A stretch of DNA of 64,000 nt from Thalassocella blandensis (GCA_902141825.1 CABFPG010000007.1:248001-312000), one strand, 5' to 3'; shown: positions 1-9,024, counted from the first letter of the stretch. The notes: generated from the sequence alone by a model not told the origin. Numbers and translations are program-made.

Positions 1-396
1 TAAAAACTCCGCTGTTTTCGGCACTAAGTCAGCACAGCGCTTCACATCTTCCACATCGACACCGATATTGTCCTGCGCCAGGGCGATGACGATATGCTGT
101 TTTGAATGGGAAACACTGAAGTGCCAGCCCTTCTGTGCAATGTGACCGTGCAATTGCGGCTTTCCTGTGTCCGAGTAGATGAAGCGAATATCGTTGGGCG
201 TACATTCGCAGACCTCGGCCAGGCTCTTTTTCACCATGTAGCGGGCCTGTAAAAATGTGCTGGCGGCATGAGGGTTTTTAAATCGGTGCAGGCGTTGCAG
301 TTCGTCCTCATCCAATACCTGTTGATAGGATTGCAGTTGAGCATCAAACCCCGGGTTATCGAGAGCGAGGTGAATTATTGAAACATGTAAAGGCAT
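1..396 (-). CDS. 4'-phosphopantetheinyl transferase, N-terminal part (cut by window edge)
   Basis: The first 132 codons run leftwards off the window, so the C-terminus is not visible. The family moves the 4'-phosphopantetheine arm of CoA onto a serine of acyl or peptidyl carrier proteins. The visible part has the Sfp/AcpT-type sequence: an N-terminal helical region with HRFKNPHAASTFLQARYMVK, then FSVSHSKQHIVIALAQ and the magnesium-binding motif GVDVEDV. The downstream W/KE..K motif lies outside. The ATG at 396 has no strong ribosome-binding site. No NRPS, PKS or fatty-acid gene is next to it here, so its carrier protein cannot be named. The family call is firm; the subtype is open. Confidence 0.85.
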   Translation of the reverse strand, partial: MPLHVSIIHLALDNPGFDAQLQSYQQVLDEDELQRLHRFKNPHAASTFLQARYMVKKSLAEVCECTPNDIRFIYSDTGKPQLHGHIAQKGWHFSVSHSKQHIVIALAQDNIGVDVEDVKRCADLVPKTAEFL

Positions 397-638
397 GAAA
401 AAGATTTCAGTTGGCGCAGAGATCAATGGGTGAAGGTCGCAGTATAAAACAATTGATCACTTAGCGTATTCAAGCAAAGTCAGCCGGCTTATTCAGCCTA
501 TGATGGGTCTGAGCAATGTAAGTATTAACTTAGGTATGACTCAAGGTTTTTTGCCCAAGGTTTTTTGAGGTTTTTTATTTTTAGAGCCTACGTTGACCGC
601 AAACTTAATCAGTGCTTTTGTTTGAAATTGGTGTGTTG
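397..638. other. Intergenic region with a short T-rich tandem repeat
   Basis: No gene is seen. Positions 542-579 contain three imperfect units of about 12-14 bases built on AAGGTTTTTT. The stretch separates the phosphopantetheinyl transferase start from the 3' end of the diguanylate cyclase, so it probably holds the transferase promoter. No convincing promoter could be fixed. Confidence 0.4.
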
Positions 639-2381
639 CTACGTCTCCTCCTGATAGATTACGCAGCAATTGCGTCCCTGCTTTTTTGCACGATAAAGGG
701 CGCGATCTGCGCGTTCAAACACATTGTCCACTTTATCCTCGGCGGTGAACTCCGCGAGACCAAAGGAAATAGTAATTTGTACGGGACTGTCTTTAAAGCG
801 AAACGGTGTTTTGGCAATTAATGCGCGTACCTTGTCCAGCACATCCAGCCCCTGCTTGGGAGTTGTTTCAGGCAGCAGGATAACAAACTCTTCACCGCCA
901 TAACGCCCGACGAAATCGACCTTGCGTAAACGTGTGGACAGGATTTTGCCAATTAATTTTATGATTTTATCTCCAGCCTGGTGTCCGTAATCATCGTTTA
1001 TCTTTTTAAAGTGGTCGATGTCACACACCGCCATGGTGAGAGGACGACAATAGCGTTTAAAACGCTGTAGTTCCTGATACGAGCGCTCGTTGTAGGCTTC
1101 GCGATTGGGGAGTCCGGTCAGTGGATCATGGGTGGCTTTGTAGCGCTGTTCCTCCAGCAGGTCTTTGGTCTTTTCAGATTCAGATTCAATCGTATGTAAG
1201 CGATGCTGCAAAGCTTTTAACTGCTCTTCCATGGTGGATTTGTCAGCATCTTGCTGACGCTCGTGGTTGAAATCCTCTACTGCGCGCTGAATAGCGGTTA
1301 GGTGATCTTTTACGGCAGCTTTTAGCAAATCCACATTGGCGGAGTTTTCTTCCATGTTGGTCCGCATTTTTTCAACCTGTTGCGTGACCGCAGCGCTGAA
1401 TTTATCGGAGGCATTTTTAACGCGACCCTCATCGGAGACGACAAGTCCAAGCGATTCACCGATCGATCGCAGTTCTTCGTTGATATTCTTTAAATATTCA
1501 CTGAAGTCCTGGTCGTTCTGCAGGTAGCGCAGCAGTAAAATATCGCGAATATCTTCCAGCGTCACCGCCAGCACATACCAATCCATTCCACGCTGAATTC
1601 GCAGGCGTACTATATCAACTTTGTGCCTGACGACTTCATTGGGTTCAATTTTGTTTACGAGACCTTCCAGGGTGCGGGCAATTCGCTGAGCCACGGCCTG
1701 ATAACTGTCCTCATCACCTGGGTCAAAGTTAATGGATACGGGCTTTTGCGCGGGAATATGTTCCCCTTCCACCGGGGTGAGGTCCATATCGGCCTGGCTC
1801 AATTCGGCTTTAACATCGCTGGCTTCACGTGAGACTGGTGTGAGCGTCGCTTCACCCTGAGTGTGCTTTTGAATCGTGGTGCCGCCTTTCAAGCGTTGCC
1901 ACAACCCTGTGGGTGGATTGGCAGCGGCTTGTAGTGCGATTTCCTGAAGTTTGCGCAGCTCATCCAGAATTTCGGCGTAATTTCGGTAGCTTTGCAGGCG
2001 TTTTTTCAGACTTTGCGAGAACTCTTCAAGGCTATTGCGTATGTCGTGCGGGAGTTTGAGTGAGGCTAATTGCTCGACTAATCCATTGAGCTGTTTGGCG
2101 CTATGTAGATTCTGATTGTGGCGATTGTGTTCGAACTCCTGGGCGGCTTTTTGCACTCGCTCCATCTGCTCAAACACCTGTTGCCCACTGGCCCCGCGCA
2201 TTTTCTCCTTGAGGTTGATGAGGCTTGCATCGAGTTGCTTGTCGAGCCCCTGAGCTGCAGCGCTGACGTGATACAAGGTTTTCTTCAACGCATCGAGTTG
2301 GAAGGAAAACTGCTTTTCCATTCGCTCTTGTTCGTCGATCGCGCGACGATATTTTTCTCGATAGCTGCCAGTTGAATCCAC
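639..2381 (-). CDS. Diguanylate cyclase with long coiled-coil N-terminal region
   Basis: A 580-residue protein ending in a GGDEF domain (about residues 410-575) that condenses two GTP into cyclic di-GMP. The active-site motif is GGEEF near residue 495. The inhibitory I-site RxxD (RKVD) lies five residues before it, so product inhibition is expected. The rest is Gln/Glu/Leu-rich, helical and coiled-coil-like, with no membrane segment, so it is probably cytoplasmic. The open frame extends upstream to a TTG at 2438, but GTG at 2379-2381 is preferred: it has AAGG about 8 bases upstream, and the extra 19 codons overlap promoter-like TTGACG and TATACT sequence. The gene stands alone. The input signal is unknown. 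Confidence 0.9.
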   Translation of the reverse strand: MDSTGSYREKYRRAIDEQERMEKQFSFQLDALKKTLYHVSAAAQGLDKQLDASLINLKEKMRGASGQQVFEQMERVQKAAQEFEHNRHNQNLHSAKQLNGLVEQLASLKLPHDIRNSLEEFSQSLKKRLQSYRNYAEILDELRKLQEIALQAAANPPTGLWQRLKGGTTIQKHTQGEATLTPVSREASDVKAELSQADMDLTPVEGEHIPAQKPVSINFDPGDEDSYQAVAQRIARTLEGLVNKIEPNEVVRHKVDIVRLRIQRGMDWYVLAVTLEDIRDILLLRYLQNDQDFSEYLKNINEELRSIGESLGLVVSDEGRVKNASDKFSAAVTQQVEKMRTNMEENSANVDLLKAAVKDHLTAIQRAVEDFNHERQQDADKSTMEEQLKALQHRLHTIESESEKTKDLLEEQRYKATHDPLTGLPNREAYNERSYQELQRFKRYCRPLTMAVCDIDHFKKINDDYGHQAGDKIIKLIGKILSTRLRKVDFVGRYGGEEFVILLPETTPKQGLDVLDKVRALIAKTPFRFKDSPVQITISFGLAEFTAEDKVDNVFERADRALYRAKKQGRNCCVIYQEET

Positions 2382-2454
2382 GGGGACACCTTGTACAGAC
2401 GCAATATTGTACAAGTATAGCTCCGCTTCGAGCGTCAATCAGCTTTGTTTACGC

Positions 2455-2480
2455 ACAAAAAAGGGCGCGAATGCGCCCTT
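2455..2480 (-). terminator. Rho-independent terminator of dsbA
   Basis: A perfect 8-bp stem (AAGGGCGC / GCGCCCTT) with a GAAT loop. Read leftwards it is followed by a run of six T, just past the dsbA stop codon. Confidence 0.85.
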
Positions 2481-2511
2481 TAGAAAAATACTGCTGAAGC
2501 GACAGCGTAGA

Positions 2512-3153
2512 TTAGGAATCGCCTTCTGCTCTGACTTTCTTCACCAGGAAATTCACTACCTGCAGCATGCCTTCATGACCCAGGTCACGCGTGGCAGATA
2601 CCGTGTACTTGCCGCCCACGATCATTTGTGGCGTGCCGCGAACATCCATCGCCTTGGTGCGAGATTCGGCTTGCTGAACCTGGCTAGAAACACCGAAAGA
2701 ATTGAATGTTTTGCTGAATTTCTCTTTAGATACGCCCAGTTCGGCGAAGATCGCTGCAACATCGTCTTCACTTTTCAACTGTTTGTGATCGACGTGAAAA
2801 TAATCAAACACCGCTTTGTTAACTTTATCTTTCATACCCAGCGCTTCGCCGGTGTACATGGTACGGGCCAAAATCTGCATACTTGGGTTCCAAACTACCG
2901 GCAGTTTCACCAGTTTTACATCTTCAGGCTGGTTCTTTTCCCAAGCTTTGATCAGCGGTTCAAACTTAAAGCAGTGACCACAGCTGTATGCGTAAGCTTC
3001 GGTAACTTCGATTTTACCTGGTGTGATGGTGCGTACAGGACTGGCCAGCACTTTGTAGTGCTCACCCTCTTTAAATTTTTCTTCAGCGGGGGCATCTTGA
3101 GCACAGGCAGCGAGTGAGGCCAGGAAACCAAAGGCCAAAACAATAAAGCGCAT
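2512..3153 (-). CDS. dsbA: Thiol:disulfide interchange protein DsbA, probably lipid-anchored
   Basis: A 213-residue periplasmic thioredoxin-fold oxidase that introduces disulfides into exported proteins. The catalytic CGHC motif is at residues 58-61 (AYAYSCGHCFKFEP) and the cis-proline loop is RGTPQMIV. The N-terminus is a signal sequence ending LASLAAC, a lipoprotein box with Cys17, so this copy may be membrane-tethered rather than soluble. AAGGAG precedes the ATG. The gene order dsbA, cytochrome c4, divergent engB is common in gammaproteobacteria. It ends at a strong terminator and is probably transcribed alone. Confidence 0.95.
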   Translation of the reverse strand: MRFIVLAFGFLASLAACAQDAPAEEKFKEGEHYKVLASPVRTITPGKIEVTEAYAYSCGHCFKFEPLIKAWEKNQPEDVKLVKLPVVWNPSMQILARTMYTGEALGMKDKVNKAVFDYFHVDHKQLKSEDDVAAIFAELGVSKEKFSKTFNSFGVSSQVQQAESRTKAMDVRGTPQMIVGGKYTVSATRDLGHEGMLQVVNFLVKKVRAEGDS

Positions 3154-3279
3154 AGGTGAAACTCCTTAATTCTTATGAGTCGTTAACTGGAAATAGTGTC
3201 GTCGGAAATAATTAGCTTATATAGATTGCCCAGGGTATCAAGAGTTTCATGAATCTAGGCTTAACTTAGACGAAATGTG

Positions 3280-3307
3280 AAAAAGGCAGCGTAAACGCTG
3301 CCTTTTT
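3280..3307 (-). terminator. Rho-independent terminator after cytochrome c4
   Basis: Perfect stem AAAAAGGCAGCG / CGCTGCCTTTTT around a four-base TAAA loop, 6 bases beyond the cytochrome stop codon. The A and T tracts on either side make it usable on both strands, but the gene it serves is leftward. Confidence 0.85.
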
Positions 3308-3313
3308 CGGAAT

Positions 3314-3991
3314 TTAGTGCAGGCCGGCAATAAAGTTTGCGACTGCGGTGATTTCGGCGTCGCTCAGTTTTGAGGCCACCATACGCATGACTTTGGTGTC
3401 ACCGTCGTTGGTCCGATCGCCAGAGCGGAAAGCCTTCAATTGCTTCACAATGTAGTCGGGATACTGTCCACTCAAACGGGGGTAGGAAGCGGGGGCATTG
3501 CCCAGACCACGTGGCGAGTGACAACCACTACAGGCGGGAACGCCATTTTCGAGGTTGCCTGAACGGTATACTTTAGCGCCCAATTTCAAGCCGTCGACCT
3601 TTTCCCCGGAATTGACCTGTACTTGAATCTCCTGTGCGCCACTGAGCTGCATGGTCTGAACGCCAAAGTATGCGGCGAGATCCTGTAAGTCCTGGTCAGA
3701 TTTGTTTTTCAACAAACCAGCCATCTCGTTAACGACACGCTTGGATTTTTTCGGGTCACCGCCCTCTTCTGCATTTTGAATATCGCGCAATTGCTTCAAA
3801 ATGTACTTTTCACCGAGGCCGGCAATTTTAGGAAACATTGGCGAGGCACTGTTGCCGTCTGCCGAGTGACAGGCGCTGCACTCAGCTTCTGCCATGGCTT
3901 TGCCATTCTCTACGTTTCCGTCAGCTAACGCGCTGGCTGACGCACCGATTAACCCCAAAGCTACGATCGTTTTACGAAATAGGTTATTCAT
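3314..3991 (-). CDS. Cytochrome c4, diheme periplasmic electron carrier
   Basis: A 225-residue protein with two class-I c-type domains, each with a haem-binding CxxCH: CSACH at residues 38-42 and CSGCH near the middle. It carries electrons in the periplasm, typically to terminal oxidases. The start used here is the ATG at 3991 (MNNLFRKTIV), which gives a normal signal peptide ending ALADG and has GGAAA upstream. The open frame runs 35 codons further, but that extension destroys the signal peptide. It is divergent from engB and lies upstream of dsbA on the same strand, separated by a terminator. Confidence 0.93.
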   Translation of the reverse strand: MNNLFRKTIVALGLIGASASALADGNVENGKAMAEAECSACHSADGNSASPMFPKIAGLGEKYILKQLRDIQNAEEGGDPKKSKRVVNEMAGLLKNKSDQDLQDLAAYFGVQTMQLSGAQEIQVQVNSGEKVDGLKLGAKVYRSGNLENGVPACSGCHSPRGLGNAPASYPRLSGQYPDYIVKQLKAFRSGDRTNDGDTKVMRMVASKLSDAEITAVANFIAGLH

Positions 3992-4208
3992 TGGTTTTTC
4001 CGTTATGTTTGCTAGTGTTACTATGCTTTTTATTGATAGTAATGAAATTATTAAAATTCTATCTTTATGGTTGCTGCACACGGTATTGAACACCAAGTCT
4101 ATAACGCTGCCGCGTTAACACCCAAGTGTAAGCTGGTGGGCTGCAGTTCTAAAACAAGCTGCGCATTATATAGTCCCAAGCGCCCTAGATAAAAGTAGTA
4201 AGAACCCT

Positions 4209-4883
4209 ATGACGGAAATCAACTTCCGAACCGCCCAATTTTTAATCAGTGCACCGTCTATTCGTGAGTGCCCCGCCGAGTCCGGCGCCGAAGTTGCCTT
4301 TGCCGGACGATCCAATGCGGGAAAATCTAGCGCGATTAATCGCCTGACAGGAAACAATAAACTTGCTCGAACCAGTAAAACTCCCGGGCGAACTCAGCTG
4401 ATTAACTATTTTAGTCTGGCCAACAACGAGGCGCTGCGCTTAGTGGACCTGCCGGGCTACGGCTATGCGAAAGTCCCATTGAAAATGAAACAGCAATGGC
4501 AGGCACACCTCTCTGAATATCTGCATGATCGCAAATCTTTGCGGGGATTAATATTGTTAATGGATATTCGTCACCCCATGCAGGAATTCGATGCGATGAT
4601 GATCAACTGGGCGGTAGATGCTGAAATGCCAGTTCATGTTCTGATGACTAAGAGCGATAAACTCAAACGTGGCGCTGCAAACGGTACACTGTTGAAATTC
4701 AAACGACATATTCAAGATGCAGGTGTAGACGATCTGGTCAGCGCGCAAACCTTTTCCGCTCTGAAGGGAGATGGCGTCAAGCAGTTAGAGCAAGTGCTGA
4801 ATGGCTGGTTGAGTGATCCTGTGGAAACTGATCCTGCCGAGAATGCAGAACCTCAGTCATTAGATGAGCAGAAAAACTCCTGA
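4209..4883 (+). CDS. engB: Ribosome-biogenesis GTP-binding protein EngB (YihA/YsxC)
   Basis: A 224-residue TRAFAC-class GTPase needed for large-subunit ribosome assembly. All GTP motifs are present: P-loop GRSNAGKSS (residues 33-41), G2 region TPGRTQ, switch II DLPGYG (80-85) and G4 TKSD. The last 20 residues ([12 protein letters not shown]) are a variable acidic tail. The RBS is weak (AGTAAGAA). Divergent from cytochrome c4, the usual arrangement in this class. Confidence 0.95.
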   Translation: MTEINFRTAQFLISAPSIRECPAESGAEVAFAGRSNAGKSSAINRLTGNNKLARTSKTPGRTQLINYFSLANNEALRLVDLPGYGYAKVPLKMKQQWQAHLSEYLHDRKSLRGLILLMDIRHPMQEFDAMMINWAVDAEMPVHVLMTKSDKLKRGAANGTLLKFKRHIQDAGVDDLVSAQTFSALKGDGVKQLEQVLNGWLSDPVETDPAENAEPQSLDEQKNS

Positions 4884-4936
4884 TGTTATGTGTGGACGAT
4901 ATCATTGGGGGAATTCTGACGGGAATCAACTATATT

Positions 4937-4950
4937 GATAATTGATTATC
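4937..4950. promoter_or_regulatory. Fur-box-like palindrome (weak candidate)
   Basis: GATAAT-TG-ATTATC is a perfect 14-bp palindrome in an AT-rich stretch upstream of the small zinc-ribbon gene. It resembles half of a Fur box but has a two-base centre instead of one. No iron gene follows, so this is only a candidate site. Confidence 0.25.
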
Positions 4951-5152
4951 TAATTAAGGCCGCCGTCCGATCCAACATTGTCTGACATAAAAAATATTAC
5001 AAAGTACAACAAAATCAAAACACTGAACACGAAGCGATCTTAACTTCTCCATTTATCTCAGCTTGTTGCTTTTTCCTGCAACAGGCTGGCATAGATTTCT
5101 AGCTCCTGAGTTAAGCCTCATTCACGAATTACATATTAGTCGCTGTATAACT

Positions 5153-5428
5153 ATGAAAATTGATCGAATTTCTCTTGAGAAAGAAAGTGATTCCAAGCTC
5201 TCCCAGGAACATATTTGCCAACAGAATGAAATGCCAGATCAATTGCGGATTTTTCATGTTGATGAATATGGTGGCAGACCCCAACAACATTACGAACTAT
5301 TTACTGTGTGGGTTTCTACCATAGAAGATGTGCAAAGTGGAGACGCGAAAGAAATTGGGGAAGTGTTAAATCTATCTTCCATTAAAGTGCATTACTGTCC
5401 TTTTTGTGGCGGTCATTTAAACGCCTAG
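5153..5428 (+). CDS. Small hypothetical protein with C-terminal zinc-ribbon knuckle
   Basis: 91 residues, no recognised family. The C-terminus reads VHYCPFCGGHLNA, a CxxC knuckle like half a zinc ribbon. The middle has an aromatic and acidic stretch (LRIFHVDEYGGRPQQHYELF). The start at MKIDRISLEK is chosen over the longer frame from 5063 because the extra 30 residues look like untranslated sequence; neither has a strong RBS. No operon partners. It might bind a metal or a partner protein. Confidence 0.55.
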   Translation: MKIDRISLEKESDSKLSQEHICQQNEMPDQLRIFHVDEYGGRPQQHYELFTVWVSTIEDVQSGDAKEIGEVLNLSSIKVHYCPFCGGHLNA

Positions 5429-5840
5429 AGACGGTCTTGGCGTTCGCGCAGGAAATAGAAAATTCTCAGTGCGTTCAAAGCGAAGAAGGCTATATTTCTT
5501 TGTGCCTTTAATGAAATATCCTAGCGAACACCGTTCAAACCTGTTTGTCTGATGTCGGGAGAATAATAATTTTTATCTTCCGCGCATGAAGCGCAGAGAT
5601 AAAACTCGGCAATGCGTAAGCGCTTGATTGCGCCCGATTTTTTAAGGTAGAGTCACGCGGCTTCATTTTTGTTTTCTCTGCGTATCCGTGTCACACGCGG
5701 TGGTTTTGATGAGGCAGCCCCATTGTTGATTGAGAAATCTGCAAGTACCAAAACATGAAACGATCATGCTTACTAAACAAGCGTTTAACGTGTTAACCGC
5801 AAGATGGTTGGCGTGACTAAATTTTGCTGTGGATTCTTTT
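5429..5840. other. Intergenic region, nothing recognised
   Basis: 412 bases between the zinc-ribbon protein and the reductase. No open frame with coding character, no clear terminator and no repeat is seen. It presumably holds the promoter of the gene at 5841. Confidence 0.4.
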
Positions 5841-7106
5841 ATGAGCCAACCTCCATTTGACATCGTTGTATTTGGTGCCAGTAGCTTTGTCGGACAAATT
5901 CTGGTCCGTTATCTTGCGAAAACCTATGGCGATGATCAAACCAAATTGCGCTGGGCGATCGCCGGTCGCAACATTAATAAACTGGACGACACCAAAAAAG
6001 CGGCCAAGGCGGAAGCAATACCTGTATTAATTGCCGATGCAAAAAATGAAAGCCAAATTCGAACCCTGTGTGACCAAACCCGAGTGGTCGTCAGCACTGT
6101 CGGGCCCTATGCTCTCTATGGTGAAACCCTGCTGAAAACCTGTTGTGAAAGTGGCACAGATTATTGTGATTTAACGGGTGAACTGCACTGGCTGTTGCAG
6201 ATGGTAAGCAAATATCAGGAGTTGGCGGGAAAAACCGGTGCACGAATTGTGAACTGCTGTGGTTTTGATTCAATTCCTTCTGATTTAGGTGTGTATTACA
6301 CGCTTGTCAGTGCCGAAGACCACTTTGGCAAAGTATGTAATGAAGTGAATATGCGTGTTACCAAGCTGCGCGGTAAATTTTCCGGCGGCACTTACGCGAG
6401 CATGTTCAATGCCATTGATGAACTCAGTGCTAATCCCAAACTGCGCAAGGCTCTGGCCAACCCCTACTGCCTGTGCCCCAGCGATCACCCCTTTGAAGTT
6501 ATTCAGCCTCATACCAATGAAGCGACCTACGATTTACTGACCGATTCCTGGACCGCCCCGTTTGTTATGGCTGGTCTGAATACCCGTGTTGTACACCGTT
6601 CTAACAGCCAGTTTGGCAATGAATACGGATTACAGTTTAAGTACGATGAAGCGGTTGTGGCGGGTAAAGGGCCAAAAGGCCGAAAACGCGCCAGTAAAAT
6701 ATCCTTCGGTTTAAAAATGCTGGGTATTGTCGGTGCTATACCGCCATTGCGCTGGCTGGCAAAGAAGTTCTTTATTCCCAAGCCTGGCCAGGGGCCAACG
6801 CCAGCAGAGCAGGAAAAAGGCGCATTTGTATTTTCTTTTGACGGCTTTGTTGAAGGCATGGGCAGCATTCACTGTACGGTCACCGGCAGCAAAGATCCCG
6901 GCTATGGTGCCACGGGTGAAATGCTGGGTGAAGCTGCCGTGTGTTTGGCGAAAGATGTGAGCAAAGAGGACAAGCCCGGAGGATTCTGGACCCCAGCGAA
7001 CATATTCCATGATTTACTGATCGATCGCCTTAATGCCAATACCTGTGTGAAATTTACGCTAGATCGAATTGATGATAAGCGCAATAAACCAGAAATTAGT
7101 GATTGA
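5841..7106 (+). CDS. Saccharopine dehydrogenase-like NAD(P)-binding reductase
   Basis: 421 residues of the saccharopine dehydrogenase / trans-acting enoyl reductase group. The N-terminal Rossmann motif is IVVFGASSFVGQILVRYL, followed by RWAIAGRN and VVVSTVGPYALYGE, the family's usual nucleotide-binding and hinge stretches; NCCGFDSIPSDLG is also typical. Members act on membrane-lipid or polyketide intermediates or are uncharacterised; true lysine biosynthesis is unlikely. Start: ATG at 5841 (MSQPPFDIVV) rather than GTG four codons upstream. It stands alone, so its substrate cannot be inferred. Confidence 0.85.
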   Translation: MSQPPFDIVVFGASSFVGQILVRYLAKTYGDDQTKLRWAIAGRNINKLDDTKKAAKAEAIPVLIADAKNESQIRTLCDQTRVVVSTVGPYALYGETLLKTCCESGTDYCDLTGELHWLLQMVSKYQELAGKTGARIVNCCGFDSIPSDLGVYYTLVSAEDHFGKVCNEVNMRVTKLRGKFSGGTYASMFNAIDELSANPKLRKALANPYCLCPSDHPFEVIQPHTNEATYDLLTDSWTAPFVMAGLNTRVVHRSNSQFGNEYGLQFKYDEAVVAGKGPKGRKRASKISFGLKMLGIVGAIPPLRWLAKKFFIPKPGQGPTPAEQEKGAFVFSFDGFVEGMGSIHCTVTGSKDPGYGATGEMLGEAAVCLAKDVSKEDKPGGFWTPANIFHDLLIDRLNANTCVKFTLDRIDDKRNKPEISD

Positions 7107-7178
7107 ACTGCTTCTGTCGGCATAGTAATTTGATGAAATATTGACAAGCCCCCACCCCGCAAAAGCAGGAACACACCT

Positions 7179-7835
7179 ATGCCGACCTTTGCTACTTCAT
7201 CCAAAATACTGGCTGCCTTTGCAATGTTCTGTGTACTCAGTGCCTGCTCTTCAGTGGATGAATTCAGCGCGTCCAAAACACCAAAAATCAAGCAGACCCG
7301 AGATGGAACAGTAAATGTCAGCAGCCGGGCATCTGGCGTAAAAGGCGGGAGAATCGGTACGACTACCCTGCTCACCCTGCCGATCGGCTCCATTAAAGCG
7401 CGCGGCGATACCAGTGCGCAGATTATGCAGGGCGTGGAGCTGGCCCTGGAAGCAGCAGGGTATAACAATCCGCAAACACAAACGTATAGCGCGGAAGAAG
7501 CAGCCTATATCAAAGCCCATGTGGAAGAAATCGAGATGGGGAATTTTCTAGCCTCCAGTTGGGCCACACTGGTGATACAACTTCGACTCGAAACCCGCGA
7601 TGGCGGCGTCCTGTGGAACAAACGCGTACGAACTTCCGTGAATGCGTTAAACAATTACAATCGCACAGCCACTGTGGCGATGAATAAGCTGGTGAAAGAA
7701 ATGGCCCAGGCATTTGTTGAGGAAGACTTTTTCCTTGCCACCCAGCGAGTAAAACGCCATCACGACTTTTTACGGGAGCCGGTATCCAGTGCTGCCCCAA
7801 CCCCGGTTAGCGATAATACTGTCACTTCGCCCTGA
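7179..7835 (+). CDS. Putative outer-membrane lipoprotein of unknown function
   Basis: 218 residues with a lipoprotein signal: hydrophobic LAAFAMFCVLSAC, Cys23. The body has alternating hydrophobic segments (ATLVIQLRLETRDGGVLWNK) suggesting a small beta-rich domain, loosely like YajG-type lipoproteins. The family is not certain. AGCAGGAA precedes the ATG. The remains of a DUF2167 gene follow directly. A role at the inner face of the outer membrane is inference from the lipobox only (Ser at +2 favours outer-membrane sorting). Confidence 0.7.
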   Translation: MPTFATSSKILAAFAMFCVLSACSSVDEFSASKTPKIKQTRDGTVNVSSRASGVKGGRIGTTTLLTLPIGSIKARGDTSAQIMQGVELALEAAGYNNPQTQTYSAEEAAYIKAHVEEIEMGNFLASSWATLVIQLRLETRDGGVLWNKRVRTSVNALNNYNRTATVAMNKLVKEMAQAFVEEDFFLATQRVKRHHDFLREPVSSAAPTPVSDNTVTSP

Positions 7836-7862
7836 ATCAGCCACAAATTACACTGGGTTTTG

Positions 7863-8289
7863 CAAATCAAGTTTGGTGAACAGGAAATCAACACGCTGAA
7901 TTACAATATCAGAGTGTTGGGTCGTCGAGGTGTGTTAGTATTGAACTTCATCGCCGGGATGGATCGATAGACTCAGATTACCAGTAAATTAGATCAGGTT
8001 CTGGGCATAACAGAATTTAACGAAGGTTCGCGCTACGCAGATTTTGACCCGAGTGTCGACAAAGTAAGCGCATATGGAGCCGCATATGGTCTCGGAGCCT
8101 TAGTTCGTGGCTTTAGGCAGTGGCTTAAGACTGCGGCATAAATCAGCGGTATTAGACAGCAGCCTTTATCAGCACTCTATCCGCAGCGAAACCCGGTATG
8201 CTGGCAGCATAGTTTCTGAAGCAGTCTGGTGTATTTATTATTACCGGACTACTCGCGCGCTGATTGGTAGAGTGTTTAAACGCGCTTAG
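7863..8289 (+). pseudogene. Decayed DUF2167 membrane protein, C-terminal remnant
   Basis: Conceptual translation gives recognisable pieces of a DUF2167 protein with no usable start and broken frames. From 7863 it reads QIKFGEQEINTLNYNIRVLG then RRGVLVLNFIAGMDR, a TAG stop, then in the same frame ITEFNEGSRYADFDPSVDKV and SAYGAAYGLGALV. A transmembrane-like GVFIITGLLA appears in another frame, and the end ALIGRVFKRA is in a third, closing at 8289. Family members are about 300 residues; the N-terminal two-thirds is missing. At least one in-frame stop and two frameshifts make it a pseudogene. The identification rests on memory of the family's conserved C-terminal motif. Confidence 0.7.
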
Positions 8290-8332
8290 CGCGTGGTGAG
8301 CAAAAAAGTTAAAGTAATACGGGACGGCCGAA

Positions 8333-8554
8333 TTGTTTAAATCTTTGAACAGTAAAATCAAAGCAAAAATGCGTGAGAAAGCCATTGCTCGAGCGCAGAC
8401 TCGCATTATTATTGCCGGCCGTCGCCCTGAAGAATTGAGTGAAGAAGACCTGGAGATTGTGGTTCGCGAAGAGGAAGACAAGCTTAAAAGCGAACTAAAA
8501 GAAAAGGGGTTTCTCGCAATACTGGCGTTACTCGGAGTGAATTTATTTACCTAA
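8333..8554 (+). CDS. Small conserved-looking hypothetical protein, charged with C-terminal hydrophobic tail
   Basis: 73 residues, TTG start with GGGACGG about 7 bases upstream. The sequence is highly charged and helical (KIKAKMREKAIARAQTRIII, then a run of acidic residues EEDLEIVVREEED) and ends in a short hydrophobic segment FLAILALLGVNLF. It follows the DUF2167 remnant. The function is unknown. The pattern suggests a soluble helical hairpin with a membrane-touching tail. Confidence 0.6.
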   Translation: MFKSLNSKIKAKMREKAIARAQTRIIIAGRRPEELSEEDLEIVVREEEDKLKSELKEKGFLAILALLGVNLFT

Positions 8555-8604
8555 GGACGGCGCACTTTATGAGCCCACCGATCCTTAATTAACCTTACGA
8601 ACCC

Positions 8605-9024
8605 ATGTTCAAACAAATATTCAAACTTACCGTCGTTTCCGTGGTGTGGAAACGTTACAAGGCTGCCATCATTTCTACGCTTGCCTTGTTTATCTATTAT
8701 TGGTTGGTTGAAAAGTTACACGAAGATTATTTGCATTATATTTCCCTGCAGCAATCCGACAGCAATATAGGTTTTTCCTTTTTATTAAAGTGGTTTTTCC
8801 TGGCTTCAGGCTTAGGACTTTATCTACTGTTCAACTTTTGGCGTAAGCGGCCTGTAAAGTCTCCCCTTCCCCATCTGGATCTCAAGCACAAGAAAAAAAC
8901 AAACAAACAAACTCCGCAGTCCGCTGATTCAACAGCGGATGCTGATGACCCTTTTGCGAATATACGAAAGCGGGAAAAACTGCGCAGCAAAGCAGATTTT
9001 GTCATAGAGCAAGAAAAAGATTAA
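8605..9024 (+). CDS. Hypothetical inner-membrane protein, two transmembrane segments
   Basis: 139 residues. Transmembrane helices are seen at about residues 19-34 (AIISTLALFIYYWLV) and 55-75 (FLLKWFFLASGLGLYLLFNF). A lysine-rich basic stretch and a polar, probably disordered tail (PQSADSTADADDPFANIRKR) follow. No family recognised. It ends 28 bases before the carbonic anhydrase gene, so the two may share a transcript. Confidence 0.6.
   Translation: MFKQIFKLTVVSVVWKRYKAAIISTLALFIYYWLVEKLHEDYLHYISLQQSDSNIGFSFLLKWFFLASGLGLYLLFNFWRKRPVKSPLPHLDLKHKKKTNKQTPQSADSTADADDPFANIRKREKLRSKADFVIEQEKD

Noticed and set aside
2382-2438. TTG start for the diguanylate cyclase
   Set aside because: The extra residues overlap promoter-like sequence, and the GTG at 2381 has a better ribosome-binding site.
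2407-3117. 236-codon rightward open frame
   Set aside because: It lies wholly opposite dsbA, whose DsbA motifs and RBS are clear; no family and no RBS.
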